Shown one piece after another: positions 18,451-27,626 of a stretch of DNA of 38,446 nucleotides. How positions within the stretch are numbered: position 1 is the first letter of the stretch; every line of letters begins with the position of its first letter. Origin of the DNA: Burkholderiaceae bacterium (GTDB taxonomy: Bacteria > Pseudomonadota > Gammaproteobacteria > Burkholderiales > Burkholderiaceae_D); assembly GCA_019745005.1 (NCBI GenBank), contig JAIETO010000256.1:1-38446 (forward strand). Direction: 5' to 3'. The position numbers and the translations under genes were made by a program. A model generated the notes under the pieces. That model had not been told where the DNA came from, searched no databases, and saw only the letters and a program-made list of their open reading frames with translations.

Positions 18451-20037
18451 ATGACAAAAAATACCTTACCTGAAGGCTTACAAATCATCGGTGAAATGAA
18501 ACCGGGGTTCGAGAACATTTTGACTTTCGATGCGCTCAATTTGGTGGCGAAATTGACGCGCCAATTTGAACCTCGTCGGCGTGAGCTTCTTGCGGCAAGA
18601 GCTGCGCGCGCTGTGCGTTTAGATGCTGGCGAGTTACCAGACTTTCTCCCTGAAACCAAACACATACGCGAGGGCGATTGGACGGTTGCGCCGATTCCGC
18701 CTGCGTTGCAATGTCGGCGTGTCGAAATCACTGGTCCTGTCGAACGTAAAATGGTGATTAATGCGTTTAACTCTGGCGCAGACAGTTACATGACTGATTT
18801 TGAAGATTCCAATACACCGAATTGGGACAACCAAATTACGGGGCAAATCAATATGCGCGACGCAGTTCGTCGCACCATAAGCCTTGAGCAAAATGGTAAA
18901 ACCTATAAGTTGAATGAAAAGATTGCCACACTGGTGGTACGTCCGCGTGGTTGGCACCTCGATGAAAAACACGTCTTGGTTGACGGAAAACGGATTTCAG
19001 GAGGCATCTTCGATTTTGCGTTGTTTTTGTTTCACAACGCAAAGGAGCAAATCGCGCGCGGTGCCGGCCCCTTCTTTTACTTACCGAAAATGGAGTCGCA
19101 TTTAGAAGCGCGGCTGTGGAACGATATTTTTATCATGGCGCAAGATGAGCTTGGCCTACCACGCGGCACAATTAAGGCGACAGTGCTGATTGAGACGATT
19201 GTTGCAGCGTTTGAAATGGATGAAATTTTGTATGAATTGCGCGAGCATAGTTCGGGTTTGAATGCAGGGCGCTGGGACTACATCTTTTCTTGCATCAAAA
19301 AATTCAAAAGCGATAAGAATTTTTGTTTAGCGGATAGAGCAAAAGTCACCATGACGGCACCGTTTATGCGAGCCTATGCCTTATTGCTCCTGAAGACTTG
19401 CCACAAACGGAACGCCCCCGCAATTGGCGGAATGGCGGCACTGATCCCAATCAAGAATGATCCAGAGAAAAACGATATCGCAATGGCAGGGGTGCGCAAT
19501 GATAAAGCACGCGATGCGAACGATGGCTACGATGGTGGTTGGGTCGCTCATCCCGGCTTGGTCGATTTAGCGATGACTGAGTTTAAGAAGGTATTAGGAG
19601 ATGCGCCCAATCAAATGTCTAAACAGCGCCCCGACGTTGAAGTGAGTGCAAAGGATTTGCTGAACTTTCAACCGGAAACCCCCATTACTGAAGCAGGTCT
19701 GCGTTACAACATTAACGTGGGTATTCATTACCTCGGCGCTTGGTTGGCAGGTAACGGCTGCGTACCCATTCATAATTTGATGGAAGATGCTGCAACGGCA
19801 GAAATTAGCCGCTCTCAGGTCTGGCAGTGGATACGTTCGGTCAAAGGTAAGCTGGAAGACGGGCGTAAGATCACGGCGGACATGGTACGGGCGATGATTC
19901 CCGAAGAGCTAGCCAAGGTGAAAGAAACGGCAGGTAGCGGTGCAACTTATGATCGTGCTGCAGTCATTTTTGAAGAAATGTCCACCTCGGAAAACTTCGC
20001 CGAATTTTTGACTTTACCGCTGTACGAAGAAATTTAA
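18451..20037 (+). CDS. aceB: Malate synthase A
   Basis: This is the glyoxylate-shunt enzyme that joins glyoxylate and acetyl-CoA to malate. It has 528 residues, the normal length for the AceB form. Conserved stretches are [56 protein letters not shown] and the C-terminal [11 protein letters not shown]. The ORF track begins at 18319 inside the dehalogenase gene; the ATG at 18451 gives the right N-terminus ([15 protein letters not shown]). GGA lies seven bases upstream. Isocitrate lyase is not in the window. A terminator follows 40 bases after the stop. Confidence 0.96.
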   Translation: MTKNTLPEGLQIIGEMKPGFENILTFDALNLVAKLTRQFEPRRRELLAARAARAVRLDAGELPDFLPETKHIREGDWTVAPIPPALQCRRVEITGPVERKMVINAFNSGADSYMTDFEDSNTPNWDNQITGQINMRDAVRRTISLEQNGKTYKLNEKIATLVVRPRGWHLDEKHVLVDGKRISGGIFDFALFLFHNAKEQIARGAGPFFYLPKMESHLEARLWNDIFIMAQDELGLPRGTIKATVLIETIVAAFEMDEILYELREHSSGLNAGRWDYIFSCIKKFKSDKNFCLADRAKVTMTAPFMRAYALLLLKTCHKRNAPAIGGMAALIPIKNDPEKNDIAMAGVRNDKARDANDGYDGGWVAHPGLVDLAMTEFKKVLGDAPNQMSKQRPDVEVSAKDLLNFQPETPITEAGLRYNINVGIHYLGAWLAGNGCVPIHNLMEDAATAEISRSQVWQWIRSVKGKLEDGRKITADMVRAMIPEELAKVKETAGSGATYDRAAVIFEEMSTSENFAEFLTLPLYEEI

Positions 20038-20077
20038 ACGGCAACAAGAGAGATTTCGATAGAGATCGTTACGAGAG

Positions 20078-20104
20078 AAAAGCGGCCTCGTGTCGCTTTT
20101 TTTT
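20078..20104 (+). terminator. Terminator after aceB
   Basis: AAAAGCG and CGCTTTT pair over seven bases around a nine-base loop, and the Ts run on after the stem to 20104. Confidence 0.8.
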
Positions 20105-20231
20105 GTGGCTTGGCAAAACATTGGAACAAAAGAGGAGGCAAACTAAGCGTGTTTGATGCCAGTTTTCCGAAATGAACTTTCGAAAGTTTCGCAAGTCGAA
20201 GAAAGGTGAGTTATCTTTTGGGAGATTTTTA

Positions 20232-20918
20232 ATGTCTATACAATTTAAAAAACTGGCTGCAGAAAATAAAGGTTTTTTTATTTTCTTACTTTGCATGGTG
20301 CTCATGCGTAGCGCTTTTGCCGATTGGTATCGCGTTCCTTCCAGCTCGATGTATCCGAACTTATTGGAAGGCGATACAGTGATTGCGAACCGCATCGCGT
20401 ACGACTTGAAGCTGCCGTTTACGGATGTTGTGGTACACAAATTTGATGACCCCAAACGTGGCGATATCGTGACCTTTCTTTCACCTGAGGATGGCGTGCG
20501 TCTAGTAAAGCGATTAATCGCCTTGCCCGGTGATGTCGTTGAAATGCGCGACGAACAGCTCTTTATCAACGGCGTGGCCGCGCAGCTTACGCAACCAACA
20601 AACCTTGATGCGCAAAATGTCACACCAGCGAGGGAATACGCTGGACAACAACAAGTCTGGAAAGAAAATTTAGGTGAGATGGGGCATACCATCTTAGTCA
20701 TGCCAGAACGCGCCGCACTGCGGTCGTTTCCCCCTGTGACCGTGCCGCCGGGGCAATATATGATGTTAGGAGACAATCGTGACAATAGCCGTGATTCTCG
20801 CTATATCGGATTTGTAAAACGAGAACTGATTACCGGCCGCGTCAAGCACTTGCTTTACTCTTTGGATGTCGATAACTACTACTTGCCTAGATTAAATCGC
20901 ATAGGCGCAAAAGTATAA
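20232..20918 (+). CDS. lepB: Signal peptidase I (S26 family)
   Basis: This is a membrane-bound leader peptidase of 228 residues from the preferred ATG. One hydrophobic helix (about 14-29) is followed by the periplasmic catalytic domain. The serine is S39 in RVPSSSMYPNL, the general base is K93 in LVKRLIALPGD, and box E is GDNRDNSRDSRYIGFV. The ORF track starts at 20172, but GGGAG stands seven bases before the ATG at 20232. It is shorter than E. coli LepB because it has a single anchor helix. The usual lepA neighbour is absent, so it may be a second copy. It converges with the IclR gene, 12 bases away. Confidence 0.9.
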   Translation: MSIQFKKLAAENKGFFIFLLCMVLMRSAFADWYRVPSSSMYPNLLEGDTVIANRIAYDLKLPFTDVVVHKFDDPKRGDIVTFLSPEDGVRLVKRLIALPGDVVEMRDEQLFINGVAAQLTQPTNLDAQNVTPAREYAGQQQVWKENLGEMGHTILVMPERAALRSFPPVTVPPGQYMMLGDNRDNSRDSRYIGFVKRELITGRVKHLLYSLDVDNYYLPRLNRIGAKV

Positions 20919-20930
20919 AATAGGATTTTT

Positions 20931-21704
20931 TTACAGCCTTGGGACAAACCCGAGGCTGCTTGAAATCTCGTTGGCTGTCTCGATTAAATCGCCCAACCAA
21001 GCTTCTTGCAGGCGGTCGGCAGGCGCTGAAATTGATAGGCCTGCAATCATCTTCCCGCTATCGTCACGAATACCGGCAGCCATGCAGCGCACACCAAGTT
21101 CGAGCTCTTCGTTGTCTCGCGCGTAGCCATTTTCTCGCACCGCCGCTAATTCTTTTTCTAGTTTTGCTAAGTCCGTGATCGAATTTTTGTTATGGCCCGC
21201 TAACCCCGTTCGCATCGCGTAAGAGCGGATAGCTTTAGCATCATCTAAAGAGAGAAAGAGCTTACCAGTAGAGGTTAAGTGAAGCGGCGCGCGGCCACCA
21301 ATCGCGCGTACCACCTGCATGCCAGATCGTTCAGAAAAAGCCCGATCAATATAGACGATCTCATCGCCTTGACGCACCGAAAGGTTAATAGTTTGCTGCG
21401 TGCTTTTATGTAAGCCACGCATAAAATCTAAGGCAGCTTCGCGCACATCCAAGCGGCTTTTCACGACATTGCCTAACTCCAGCAAACGCATGCCTAGACG
21501 ATATAGGCCTGATTCAGAACGATCAACCAAGCGCGTCGTCACGAGATCGTTCAAAATGCGATGCGCTGTGGACGGATGCAAACTCGTCGCAAGTGCGAGT
21601 TCTTTTAGGCTGACGGGCTCTTGATAGCGCGACAAGGCGTCGAGCAAAGTAACCACTCTATCGATGACTTGTATGGCAGTGGAGGTTTTGACTTGGTTTT
21701 TCAT
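20931..21704 (-). CDS. IclR-family transcriptional regulator
   Basis: The product is about 257 residues. The N-terminal winged helix contains VVTLLDALSRYQEPVSLKELA and LHPSTAHRILNDLV. The C-terminal effector domain carries SVRQGDEIVYIDRAFSERSGMQ, PLHLTSTGKLFL, ENGYARDNEELELGVRCMAAGIRDDSGK and AGLSISAP, all standard for IclR proteins. The ATG at 21704 is preferred over the TTG at 21710. Members control aromatic, glyoxylate and other carbon pathways. A link with nearby aceB is possible by analogy with E. coli IclR, but the genes are not adjacent and this is speculation. Confidence 0.9.
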   Translation of the reverse strand: MKNQVKTSTAIQVIDRVVTLLDALSRYQEPVSLKELALATSLHPSTAHRILNDLVTTRLVDRSESGLYRLGMRLLELGNVVKSRLDVREAALDFMRGLHKSTQQTINLSVRQGDEIVYIDRAFSERSGMQVVRAIGGRAPLHLTSTGKLFLSLDDAKAIRSYAMRTGLAGHNKNSITDLAKLEKELAAVRENGYARDNEELELGVRCMAAGIRDDSGKMIAGLSISAPADRLQEAWLGDLIETANEISSSLGFVPRL

Positions 21705-22096
21705 AAGCAAAGCGGTGTGCAGCAGAGCGTACTTTATACCACATTGTGAAAACGCATGTCATGAATCAAAGTTTGTTTTGGCAGAATATGGTTTAATTGT
21801 TCTAATTAGAAACTTTTTAAAATTCTTTGCAAATCGGAATTACGCAAAATTGTTCTAGCAAGGGCGTTGTCGAAGGCAGACCTTCTTTACGACAAGGCAG
21901 CGCAACACCGCTGGGTTATTACGCGTAAGTCCTAATAAAATCAAAAAATGAGAGACCAAAGTCACCGCTGTATGGCTGTTTAAAATTACAATCACTGTTC
22001 ATTTTTACTTACACTAAAGCAGCCCCAAGCAAGTGAAACCACTTTGTAAGGTTGTGCTTTTTGTGCGTGCATAAAAAACTTAGGAACTAATAAGAC
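21705..22096. other. 392-bp intergenic region between iclR-type gene and dgkA
   Basis: This divergent promoter region contains a perfect 12-base palindrome, TTCTAATTAGAA, at 21800-21811, about 96 bases upstream of the IclR start; it is a candidate operator. The remainder up to dgkA has AT-rich runs but no convincing hairpin or gene. Confidence 0.35.
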
Positions 22097-22513
22097 ATGC
22101 AAAACGACAATCAACCTTTAGAGCATAACGAAGAGATCAGCGAGTTCAAAAGTCGCAGCGGATTTAAGCGCATCTTCGTTGCATTTTTTTATTCGGTAGA
22201 CGGTTTTAAATCGGCATGGAAGGCTGAACATGCTTTTCGGCAGGAAATGGTCTTGGTGGTCATTGGCTCGATAGTCGCGATGTTTATGCCGGTTTCCGCT
22301 TTTGAAAAATTGGTGATGATTGTGATGTTGTTACAAATTCTTGTGGTTGAACTTATCAACTCAGCGATCGAGGCTGTGGTTGATCGCGTATCCCTAAAGC
22401 GCCATTCACTTTCCAAAAATGCCAAAGACTACGGCAGTGCTGCCGTGCTGTTAACCTTGGTGATGGCCATCGCGACATGGGTTGTGATTTTATTTAATCG
22501 GTTTTTCTACTAA
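22097..22513 (+). CDS. dgkA: Diacylglycerol kinase
   Basis: This is an integral inner-membrane kinase that phosphorylates diacylglycerol to phosphatidate, recycling lipid from osmolyte and lipopolysaccharide modification. It has 138 residues with three predicted helices. The family signature VVELINSAIEAVVDR and the following NAKDYGSAAVLL are intact. The amphipathic stretch GFKSAWKAEHAFRQEM is typical. A TAGGA site lies upstream of the ATG. The N-terminus has about 20 extra hydrophilic residues compared with the E. coli enzyme. Confidence 0.95.
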   Translation: MQNDNQPLEHNEEISEFKSRSGFKRIFVAFFYSVDGFKSAWKAEHAFRQEMVLVVIGSIVAMFMPVSAFEKLVMIVMLLQILVVELINSAIEAVVDRVSLKRHSLSKNAKDYGSAAVLLTLVMAIATWVVILFNRFFY

Positions 22514-22727
22514 AACATCTTCACGAATCTTTGATGACGCCAAAGTGCGGCACTGATCAAGTCGAAGTGAACATCTTTACGCTGTGGCTATTTACGTTGC
22601 GATTATCAACTAGCTGCGTTGGTTTTCTTCGTTGCATTGCGCCTGCGCTAGTTAGGCGAAATCGTTGACCCACGGCGCGAGCGCAAATGGTGCCGCTTTA
22701 TTTCCGTGAATAAAATGGCAGGAGATT

Positions 22728-23255
22728 ATGTCGAGGATATACAAGTTCACAGCAGCCTTAGTTCTATTCACGTTTGTCGCAGTTGCACTCAGTATTTTGA
22801 CTGAATGTAAAAGTGAACTGTTATTGGGCGTCTTTGTCTTGATACCCGTATTCTGGACACTATGGATCGCTTGCGTTGTGTCTCATAAAGAGAAAACTGG
22901 AATCGCGAAATTGGTTTTACTTTGGGTATTGATTGATCTTGTTGTTCTTCTGTACTCCAGATGGGTATTTGGTAGTTTTCACGGAGTTGATCCAAAAGGT
23001 GGGGCAGAGATTGCTTGGTTGATTGAGTTTTCTCCAATGATATTGCCGATGATTTTGTTCGCTTTCATACCGCTAATCGGAACAGGGTTATCGGCTGTCG
23101 CTGATGGGGCATCATTTTTATTTCTTCCTGCTGGATCAGTTGGTGTTTTGAGGGACTGGCTGGCCGGTTCCATAATATCTGCCATTCCATCTATTACATT
23201 TATTTATCTGCGCCTCTATTGGCAAGTCATAAGAAAGTACGCGCGTTTCAACTAG
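22728..23255 (+). CDS. Hypothetical multi-pass membrane protein
   Basis: This is a 175-residue hydrophobic protein with four to five predicted helices (about 6-25, 30-52, 60-80, 103-126 and 140-163). It has a short basic tail (LRLYWQVIRKYARFN). I do not recognise the family. GGAG lies just three bases before the ATG, a short but plausible spacing. The gene stands alone; the 214 bases before it and 414 bases after it hold no other gene that I can support. Confidence 0.6.
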   Translation: MSRIYKFTAALVLFTFVAVALSILTECKSELLLGVFVLIPVFWTLWIACVVSHKEKTGIAKLVLLWVLIDLVVLLYSRWVFGSFHGVDPKGGAEIAWLIEFSPMILPMILFAFIPLIGTGLSAVADGASFLFLPAGSVGVLRDWLAGSIISAIPSITFIYLRLYWQVIRKYARFN

Positions 23256-23669
23256 TTGGCGTGAGGTGGATCACGAGTCGCGATACGCAACGGTCATATA
23301 CCTGTTGAGGTAATTACAGCTAAAGCGCCAGATAAGTGAAAGTCCTGAAAATAGAGAAAGCAATTCCTTGTACGTGGCTATTACGACCTGTGGCCGAGAT
23401 CTGTGCAAGCTGTGTTGGTTTAAAGAAAAAAATTACTGGATGCTTCAGTGATTAGCTTTACGTTCTTTTCAGTTCCTCGGCAAATCATCTCGCGCTTTGA
23501 GTTCGCTACCGCACTAAAACCGGGCTCTATTTGTCGTAGTGATAAATGGGTCAAATCCAACCATGCTACTTTTAATTCATGCAAAGCTCATACTTCCGCA
23601 TTCACAATAAACGTGCACAGCTTTCCGAGTTTCAATTTAACCTGCGCATCTTAAATATGTCTCACTCTC
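23256..23669. other. 414-bp intergenic region, nothing clear
   Basis: No convincing gene, RNA fold or repeat is seen. The ORF at 23448-23654 (68 residues) has no recognisable feature. The short open frame ATGTCTCACTCTCTTGAA near 23657 overlaps the start region of the MutS-like gene in another frame and stops after nine codons. Confidence 0.35.
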
Positions 23670-25325
23670 TTGAATTCTACGAATAAGTCCAAATCTCATC
23701 GCTCTGATGAAGAGAAACGGTACATACCCATGATGAAGGTGAGCGCGGTTCTTGCGCGCATCTATGCGCGTCTACGTTTCTTATTCCCCGCTCCGAATTT
23801 CGCGCCAAGAGACTTTCCTTTTGGGAGCCAGGAGATCGCCAAACTTCATCGAGTCACCTGCGACGAGACAGCGGCAACGATAGACGACACGACGTGGAAA
23901 GATATGTTGATCGACGAATACATCGTGCGACTGTCTCATAAAACAAGCATATTCGGCCAACAAATTTTACACAACCGCTTGCGCACAGGGCTTTGCGACA
24001 CAGATAACGATGCTTTAGGTCGGCGACTAGGAATTCTGATGGCTGACCCAAAAAAATTGGAAGAATTGCGTCTTTGCTGCCGATCTCTGCGCGATTCTGA
24101 ACAAGAAATTGCCGGCCTACTTTTTGAAGATCAAAGACCAGTTGAGCCAGTTTGGGTGCGCCACACTTGGCTATTACCCATTATGTTAATCGGCTCCATC
24201 TTCTTGGCCTTTACATGGCCGTTGGCGTGGCTACTGACTGGCATGGTGATGTATCTCATTATTTCGCTACAAATTCGTTACACCGATTTGCTTGAAACTT
24301 GGGCGGGAAAGCTTCACTCCTTACAAATGCTGCTGCGCGCAGCAAGTTTGCTGGGCGTGGGCAACCATATGCTGATGAACGAATTTGCAAAGAATCGCGT
24401 ACACGCAAGTAAGCTCAATCGCAGTCTAACTCGCTCACCGTTGCTAAGCGCAATACCAGGTAGCCGAGAGTATGCAAATTGGTTTTTACTGGCAAACATT
24501 ACGCATTATTTTCGGACCGCCAAAATCGTTTTCGAAAACGATAAATTTCTCCGTCAATGTTATTTTGATGTCGCTAATGTCGAAGCCGACATTGCTTTGG
24601 CGTTTCATCTGTTAGAGAGCGGAGTATGGTGTCGCGTGACAAAAAGAGATGTATCAAGCCTCAAATTTGAACAGGTGGTTCATCCATTTTTACTTATTCC
24701 GGCACCACTTAGTATCGAGCTCCAACAGCGAGGTGCATTTATTACGGGCCAAAACGGCATAGGCAAGAGCACATTGTTGCGCACGGTCGGCTTAAACCTT
24801 CTGGTCGCCCGCGCTTTTGGTTTTTGCTATGCCCAAGTAGCGTCTTTACCTGCAACTTCTGTTTTCTCCAGCATGCAAACTGAAGATTCATTGCTGGGAG
24901 GTGAAAGTTTATACATTGCCGAATTGCGACGCGCGAAGGAACTGCTTGCGGCCGCCCATGGCCCGCACGGCGGAATTTACATTATTGATGAGATATTTCG
25001 AGGTACCAACCACCTAGAATCTGTTTCGGCCGCTGCAGCTGTGCTGGATCAGCTAGCCCAAAAAGGCCTCGTAATCGTTTCCTCACACAATCTCATTCTT
25101 GGCGCACTTTTAAAACAGCGCTTAGTGCCACTTTGTGTTAGCGCCCCTGTTGAGGATAGAAGCCAACTACATTTAAAGCACGGCGTGCTCGAAACGACGA
25201 ATGGTATCGCGCTACTAGCGGAGCGTGGATTCGATGCAAGCATTTCAAACAATGCTGCGCGCGTGCATGCTTGGTTAGGAAAATATCTTGCGCATCCATC
25301 AGATTGTGATGAGATTTTCAAATAA
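23670..25325 (+). CDS. Membrane-anchored MutS-like ATPase
   Basis: This protein of up to 551 residues has the MutS ATPase domain but no mismatch-recognition or clamp domains. Residues 1-165 are soluble and helical. Two adjacent membrane helices follow (about 167-185 and 187-202), then a helical region. The ATPase has Walker A GQNGIGKST (360-368), the MutS-type segment EDSLLGGESLYIAELRR, Walker B IYIIDEIFRGTNHLES (compare DEIGRGT in MutS) and SSHN. MutS-related proteins of this form are annotated in many bacteria without a known role. The start is uncertain: TTG 23670 lacks a ribosome site, and ATG 23730 (MMKVSAVLAR) is the alternative. It is not near other repair genes. Confidence 0.8.
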   Translation: MNSTNKSKSHRSDEEKRYIPMMKVSAVLARIYARLRFLFPAPNFAPRDFPFGSQEIAKLHRVTCDETAATIDDTTWKDMLIDEYIVRLSHKTSIFGQQILHNRLRTGLCDTDNDALGRRLGILMADPKKLEELRLCCRSLRDSEQEIAGLLFEDQRPVEPVWVRHTWLLPIMLIGSIFLAFTWPLAWLLTGMVMYLIISLQIRYTDLLETWAGKLHSLQMLLRAASLLGVGNHMLMNEFAKNRVHASKLNRSLTRSPLLSAIPGSREYANWFLLANITHYFRTAKIVFENDKFLRQCYFDVANVEADIALAFHLLESGVWCRVTKRDVSSLKFEQVVHPFLLIPAPLSIELQQRGAFITGQNGIGKSTLLRTVGLNLLVARAFGFCYAQVASLPATSVFSSMQTEDSLLGGESLYIAELRRAKELLAAAHGPHGGIYIIDEIFRGTNHLESVSAAAAVLDQLAQKGLVIVSSHNLILGALLKQRLVPLCVSAPVEDRSQLHLKHGVLETTNGIALLAERGFDASISNNAARVHAWLGKYLAHPSDCDEIFK

Positions 25326-25353
25326 CGCAGATGAAAAGGAGTAAATAATTTCC

Positions 25354-25385
25354 GTGTTGAGCGATGGGTCAACGCAGCTTTTTTT
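25354..25385 (+). terminator. Probable terminator after the MutS-like gene
   Basis: GTGTTGA and TCAACGC pair over seven bases (one G-U) around an eight-base loop. A run of seven Ts begins at 25379, a few bases after the stem. Confidence 0.5.
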
Positions 25386-25704
25386 ATATTTTGTCTTTGA
25401 TAAAAATTGATGAAATTTTTTTGCGGCAAAGGTGGAGTGGTGATTCCCACTGGTTGTTTGAATTCTAAGATCAAGAGCGCTGCACAACTTATTGCGCGAA
25501 CGAATTTTGTACCAGCGGCATTGGCTACCGTACGCACTGCGCAGTCGCACTGATGCGCTTTTCGATACAATCTTTTACCGCTAGCAACACTTAATCAGAG
25601 CTTCCTTAAATGACTGCTCAGTACAAAAAAGTCTAACCACTCCGCGGCTGCGCTTGACGTCTGCTAAACTTCTCGCGCCGGTCATCCGATCGGCATAACC
25701 ATAC

Positions 25705-25845
25705 GTCTTCGGGGCGGGGTGTAATTCCCCACCGGCGGTAAAACTCGCAAGAGTCAAGCCCGCGAGCGCTTGCAATTGCAATTGCAAGGTCAGCAGATCT
25801 GGTGCAATTCCAGGGCCGACGGTATAGTCCGGATGAAAGAAGATG
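25705..25845 (+). ncRNA. FMN riboswitch (RFN element)
   Basis: The conserved parts of the RFN aptamer are present in order: CTTCGGGGCGGGGTGTAATT, CCCCACCGGCGGTAAA, GCCCGCGAGC, GGTCAGCAGATCTGGTG, CCAGGGCCGACGGT and AGTCCGGATGAAAGAAGA. The variable stem is a perfect 20-base palindrome at 25769-25788. Downstream, CATCGGCTTGCCGATG (25863-25878) forms a hairpin, and T-rich sequence leads to the ribB ribosome site. Those parts are the likely expression platform. The riboswitch should reduce ribB expression when FMN is plentiful. Confidence 0.95.
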
Positions 25846-25941
25846 TGCAGTAACCGTTTCCTCATCGGCTTGCCGATGCGGGAAGCTACGGCTATTTGCT
25901 TGCCCTGCAGCGTTTTTCGTTTTTTACGAGGAGCGTTCCCT

Positions 25942-26640
25942 ATGTTAGTTCATGATTTTCCCTTGCAAGACCCACCTGTGCCAAAGGATACAACCGAGGC
26001 ACTCGACGAGGTGCTCGACGAGGCACTCGACGAGGTACTCAAAAGTCGCATCCATGCGGCACTTCGCGCCATGCGTGCCGGCGTTCCGGTTGTGCTGTTA
26101 GATGATTTCGATCGAGAAAACGAGGCTGATTTAATTGTCGCAGCCGAGCATGTCACGGTCGAGACCATGGCGCTGTTAATCCGTGAATGTAGCGGCATCG
26201 TTTGCCTTTGCCTCAATGCGGAAACCGTGCGCGCACTGGCACTACCGCCGATGGTCACACAGAACGAGAGCCGCTACGGCACGCCCTTCACTGTGTCGAT
26301 TGAAGCACGCGAAGGCATCAGTACGGGTGTCTCAGCGGCAGACCGTGTTACCACGGTACGCGCAGCCATCGCACCCAATGCCAAGCCTGAAGATTTGGTC
26401 AAACCGGGGCATGTATTCCCACTATGCGCAACGACTGGCGGTGTTCTGGCGCGACGTGGGCATACGGAAGGTGCGATAGACCTAGCCGAATTGGCAGGGT
26501 TACGACCCGCTGCCGTTTTGTGTGAGCTGATGAATCCCGATGGCACCATGATGCGCGGCGCTGAAATTGACACATTCGCAGCGACCCACGGTATGCCTAT
26601 ACTAAGCATCGCGGACTTAATTGCCTGGCGCAGCAGATGA
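25942..26640 (+). CDS. ribB: 3,4-dihydroxy-2-butanone 4-phosphate synthase
   Basis: This enzyme converts ribulose 5-phosphate to the four-carbon precursor of riboflavin. The domain is single and complete: [84 protein letters not shown] and a closing [12 protein letters not shown]. No GTP cyclohydrolase II domain is fused. At 232 residues it is slightly long because of an N-terminal repeat ([15 protein letters not shown]). The ORF track starts at 25843 inside the riboswitch region. ATG 25942 has GAGGAG eight bases upstream and is the real start. A second riboflavin cluster with a ribBA fusion may exist elsewhere. Confidence 0.95.
   Translation: MLVHDFPLQDPPVPKDTTEALDEVLDEALDEVLKSRIHAALRAMRAGVPVVLLDDFDRENEADLIVAAEHVTVETMALLIRECSGIVCLCLNAETVRALALPPMVTQNESRYGTPFTVSIEAREGISTGVSAADRVTTVRAAIAPNAKPEDLVKPGHVFPLCATTGGVLARRGHTEGAIDLAELAGLRPAAVLCELMNPDGTMMRGAEIDTFAATHGMPILSIADLIAWRSR
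25996..26040 (+). repeat. Tandem 12-bp repeat inside ribB
   Basis: Nearly four units of GAGGCACTCGAC / GAGGTGCTCGAC alternate in frame and encode [15 protein letters not shown]. Units one and three are identical, so the array may have grown by duplication of a 24-base block. It lies before the conserved catalytic core. Confidence 0.85.
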
Positions 26641-26740
26641 TTTTTATACTTTAACGGTAAGCACAGAAGACCTCGCCAAGTTGGGAGGTTTTCTCGTAAA
26701 AACCTAACGACGATATGCGAATTTCAGCATCGACGATCAA

Positions 26741-26821
26741 TATACTGCCTGTTTTTATTACTTTTTTGTGCCAATACCGCTTAATTTATGCGCGTAACAA
26801 AAAAATACATATGACGGTATA
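26741..26821. repeat. AT-rich 81-bp element (copy B) after ribB
   Basis: It begins TATACTGCC and ends GACGGTATA, an imperfect inverted pair, with the internal core CCGCTTAATTTATGCGCG and the run AAAAAAATAC. Length and ends match the copy at 32482-32562. It lies in the 278-bp spacer between ribB and the alkyltransferase-like gene. No gene is supported in that spacer. Confidence 0.6.
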
Positions 26822-26918
26822 TGAATAGACTTACAAAAATTAGGCGGCATTGCGACGCTCAGCATAAGCTGGTATTTTCGCAATCGGTATGGCAATTCGT
26901 TGAAATAAGGAACGCATA

Positions 26919-27317
26919 ATGAAGTCATGGTCGGAAAAAATGCACAGCACGAAAGCGCCACAAACAAAGCGCTTAGAGAAATCGGGTGCCGGTATGTCAG
27001 CGGGTTCTCTCATGCTGATTTCCACTCCACAAGAAATCGAGGCATTTATCAATCAAATACCTCACGGCCAATCGATCTCAGTCGCACAAATGCGCGATGT
27101 TCTGGCAAAGCAACACAAAGCAGACTGCACTTGTCCTCTCACCACAGGCATTTTCCTGCGCATCGTTGCGGAAGCAGCATTCGAGCAATTGAACACAGCA
27201 CCGAGCAAAAAGATCACGCCGTTTTGGCGCGTGATCGACGCCAATTCAAGTACAGCAAAAAAACTATCTTTTGATAGCAGCTTTATTCAGCAAAGAAGGT
27301 CTGCTGAAGGAATTTAA
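26919..27317 (+). CDS. Alkyltransferase-like (MGMT family) protein without active-site Cys
   Basis: This is a 132-residue protein. The region LISTPQEIEAFINQIPHGQSISVAQMRDVLAKQH, then CPLTTGIFLRIVAEAA, then ITPFWRVIDANS, and a closing QQRRSAEGI fits a small MGMT-fold family. In true O6-alkylguanine transferases the equivalent of TPFWRVI is PCHRVI, whose Cys accepts the alkyl group. Here that position is Phe (F102). Such proteins could bind DNA lesions without repairing them, as ATL proteins do; that is inference. AAGGA stands seven bases before the ATG. The N-terminal 25 residues are basic and poorly conserved in appearance. Confidence 0.6.
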   Translation: MKSWSEKMHSTKAPQTKRLEKSGAGMSAGSLMLISTPQEIEAFINQIPHGQSISVAQMRDVLAKQHKADCTCPLTTGIFLRIVAEAAFEQLNTAPSKKITPFWRVIDANSSTAKKLSFDSSFIQQRRSAEGI

Positions 27318-27626
27318 TACACCTATCTTATTGAACTTTCCATTCCACTATTGTGTAGCCACAAGCACATTTGCCTGGCTGCTGACAATATGAATCCTAA
27401 AAACTAAGGACGCGCAAATAAAGTTGCTGCGCGACCAAATTTTTAACCTGCGACACCCGCTACGGCATCCATTACTGGGCTCGCTGCTCAGTCGACCAAG
27501 TGCGCTTCTCAATTCATACTCTGATCACTGGTTACGCTAATTAGAGATTCCCTAGATATAATTGTGCTATGGTTGTGCAAATAACAAATTTGATTAGCAA
27601 TTTCTTCATATTTAAGACAATCAAGC
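27318..27626. other. 309-bp intergenic region, nothing clear
   Basis: This spacer lies between the alkyltransferase-like gene and the PilZ gene. I see no gene, repeat or clear hairpin with a T run. It presumably holds the PilZ promoter, but no confident -35/-10 pair was found. Confidence 0.35.

Noticed and set aside
20069-20785. 238-residue minus-strand ORF opposite the signal peptidase gene
   Set aside because: It is antisense to the S26 peptidase motifs, which are unmistakable on the plus strand, and its product is low-complexity.
23448-23654. 68-residue ORF before the MutS-like gene
   Set aside because: There is no ribosome site, no motif, and its composition is unlike the neighbouring genes.
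25581-25865. 94-residue minus-strand ORF over the FMN riboswitch
   Set aside because: It is explained by the RFN element on the other strand.
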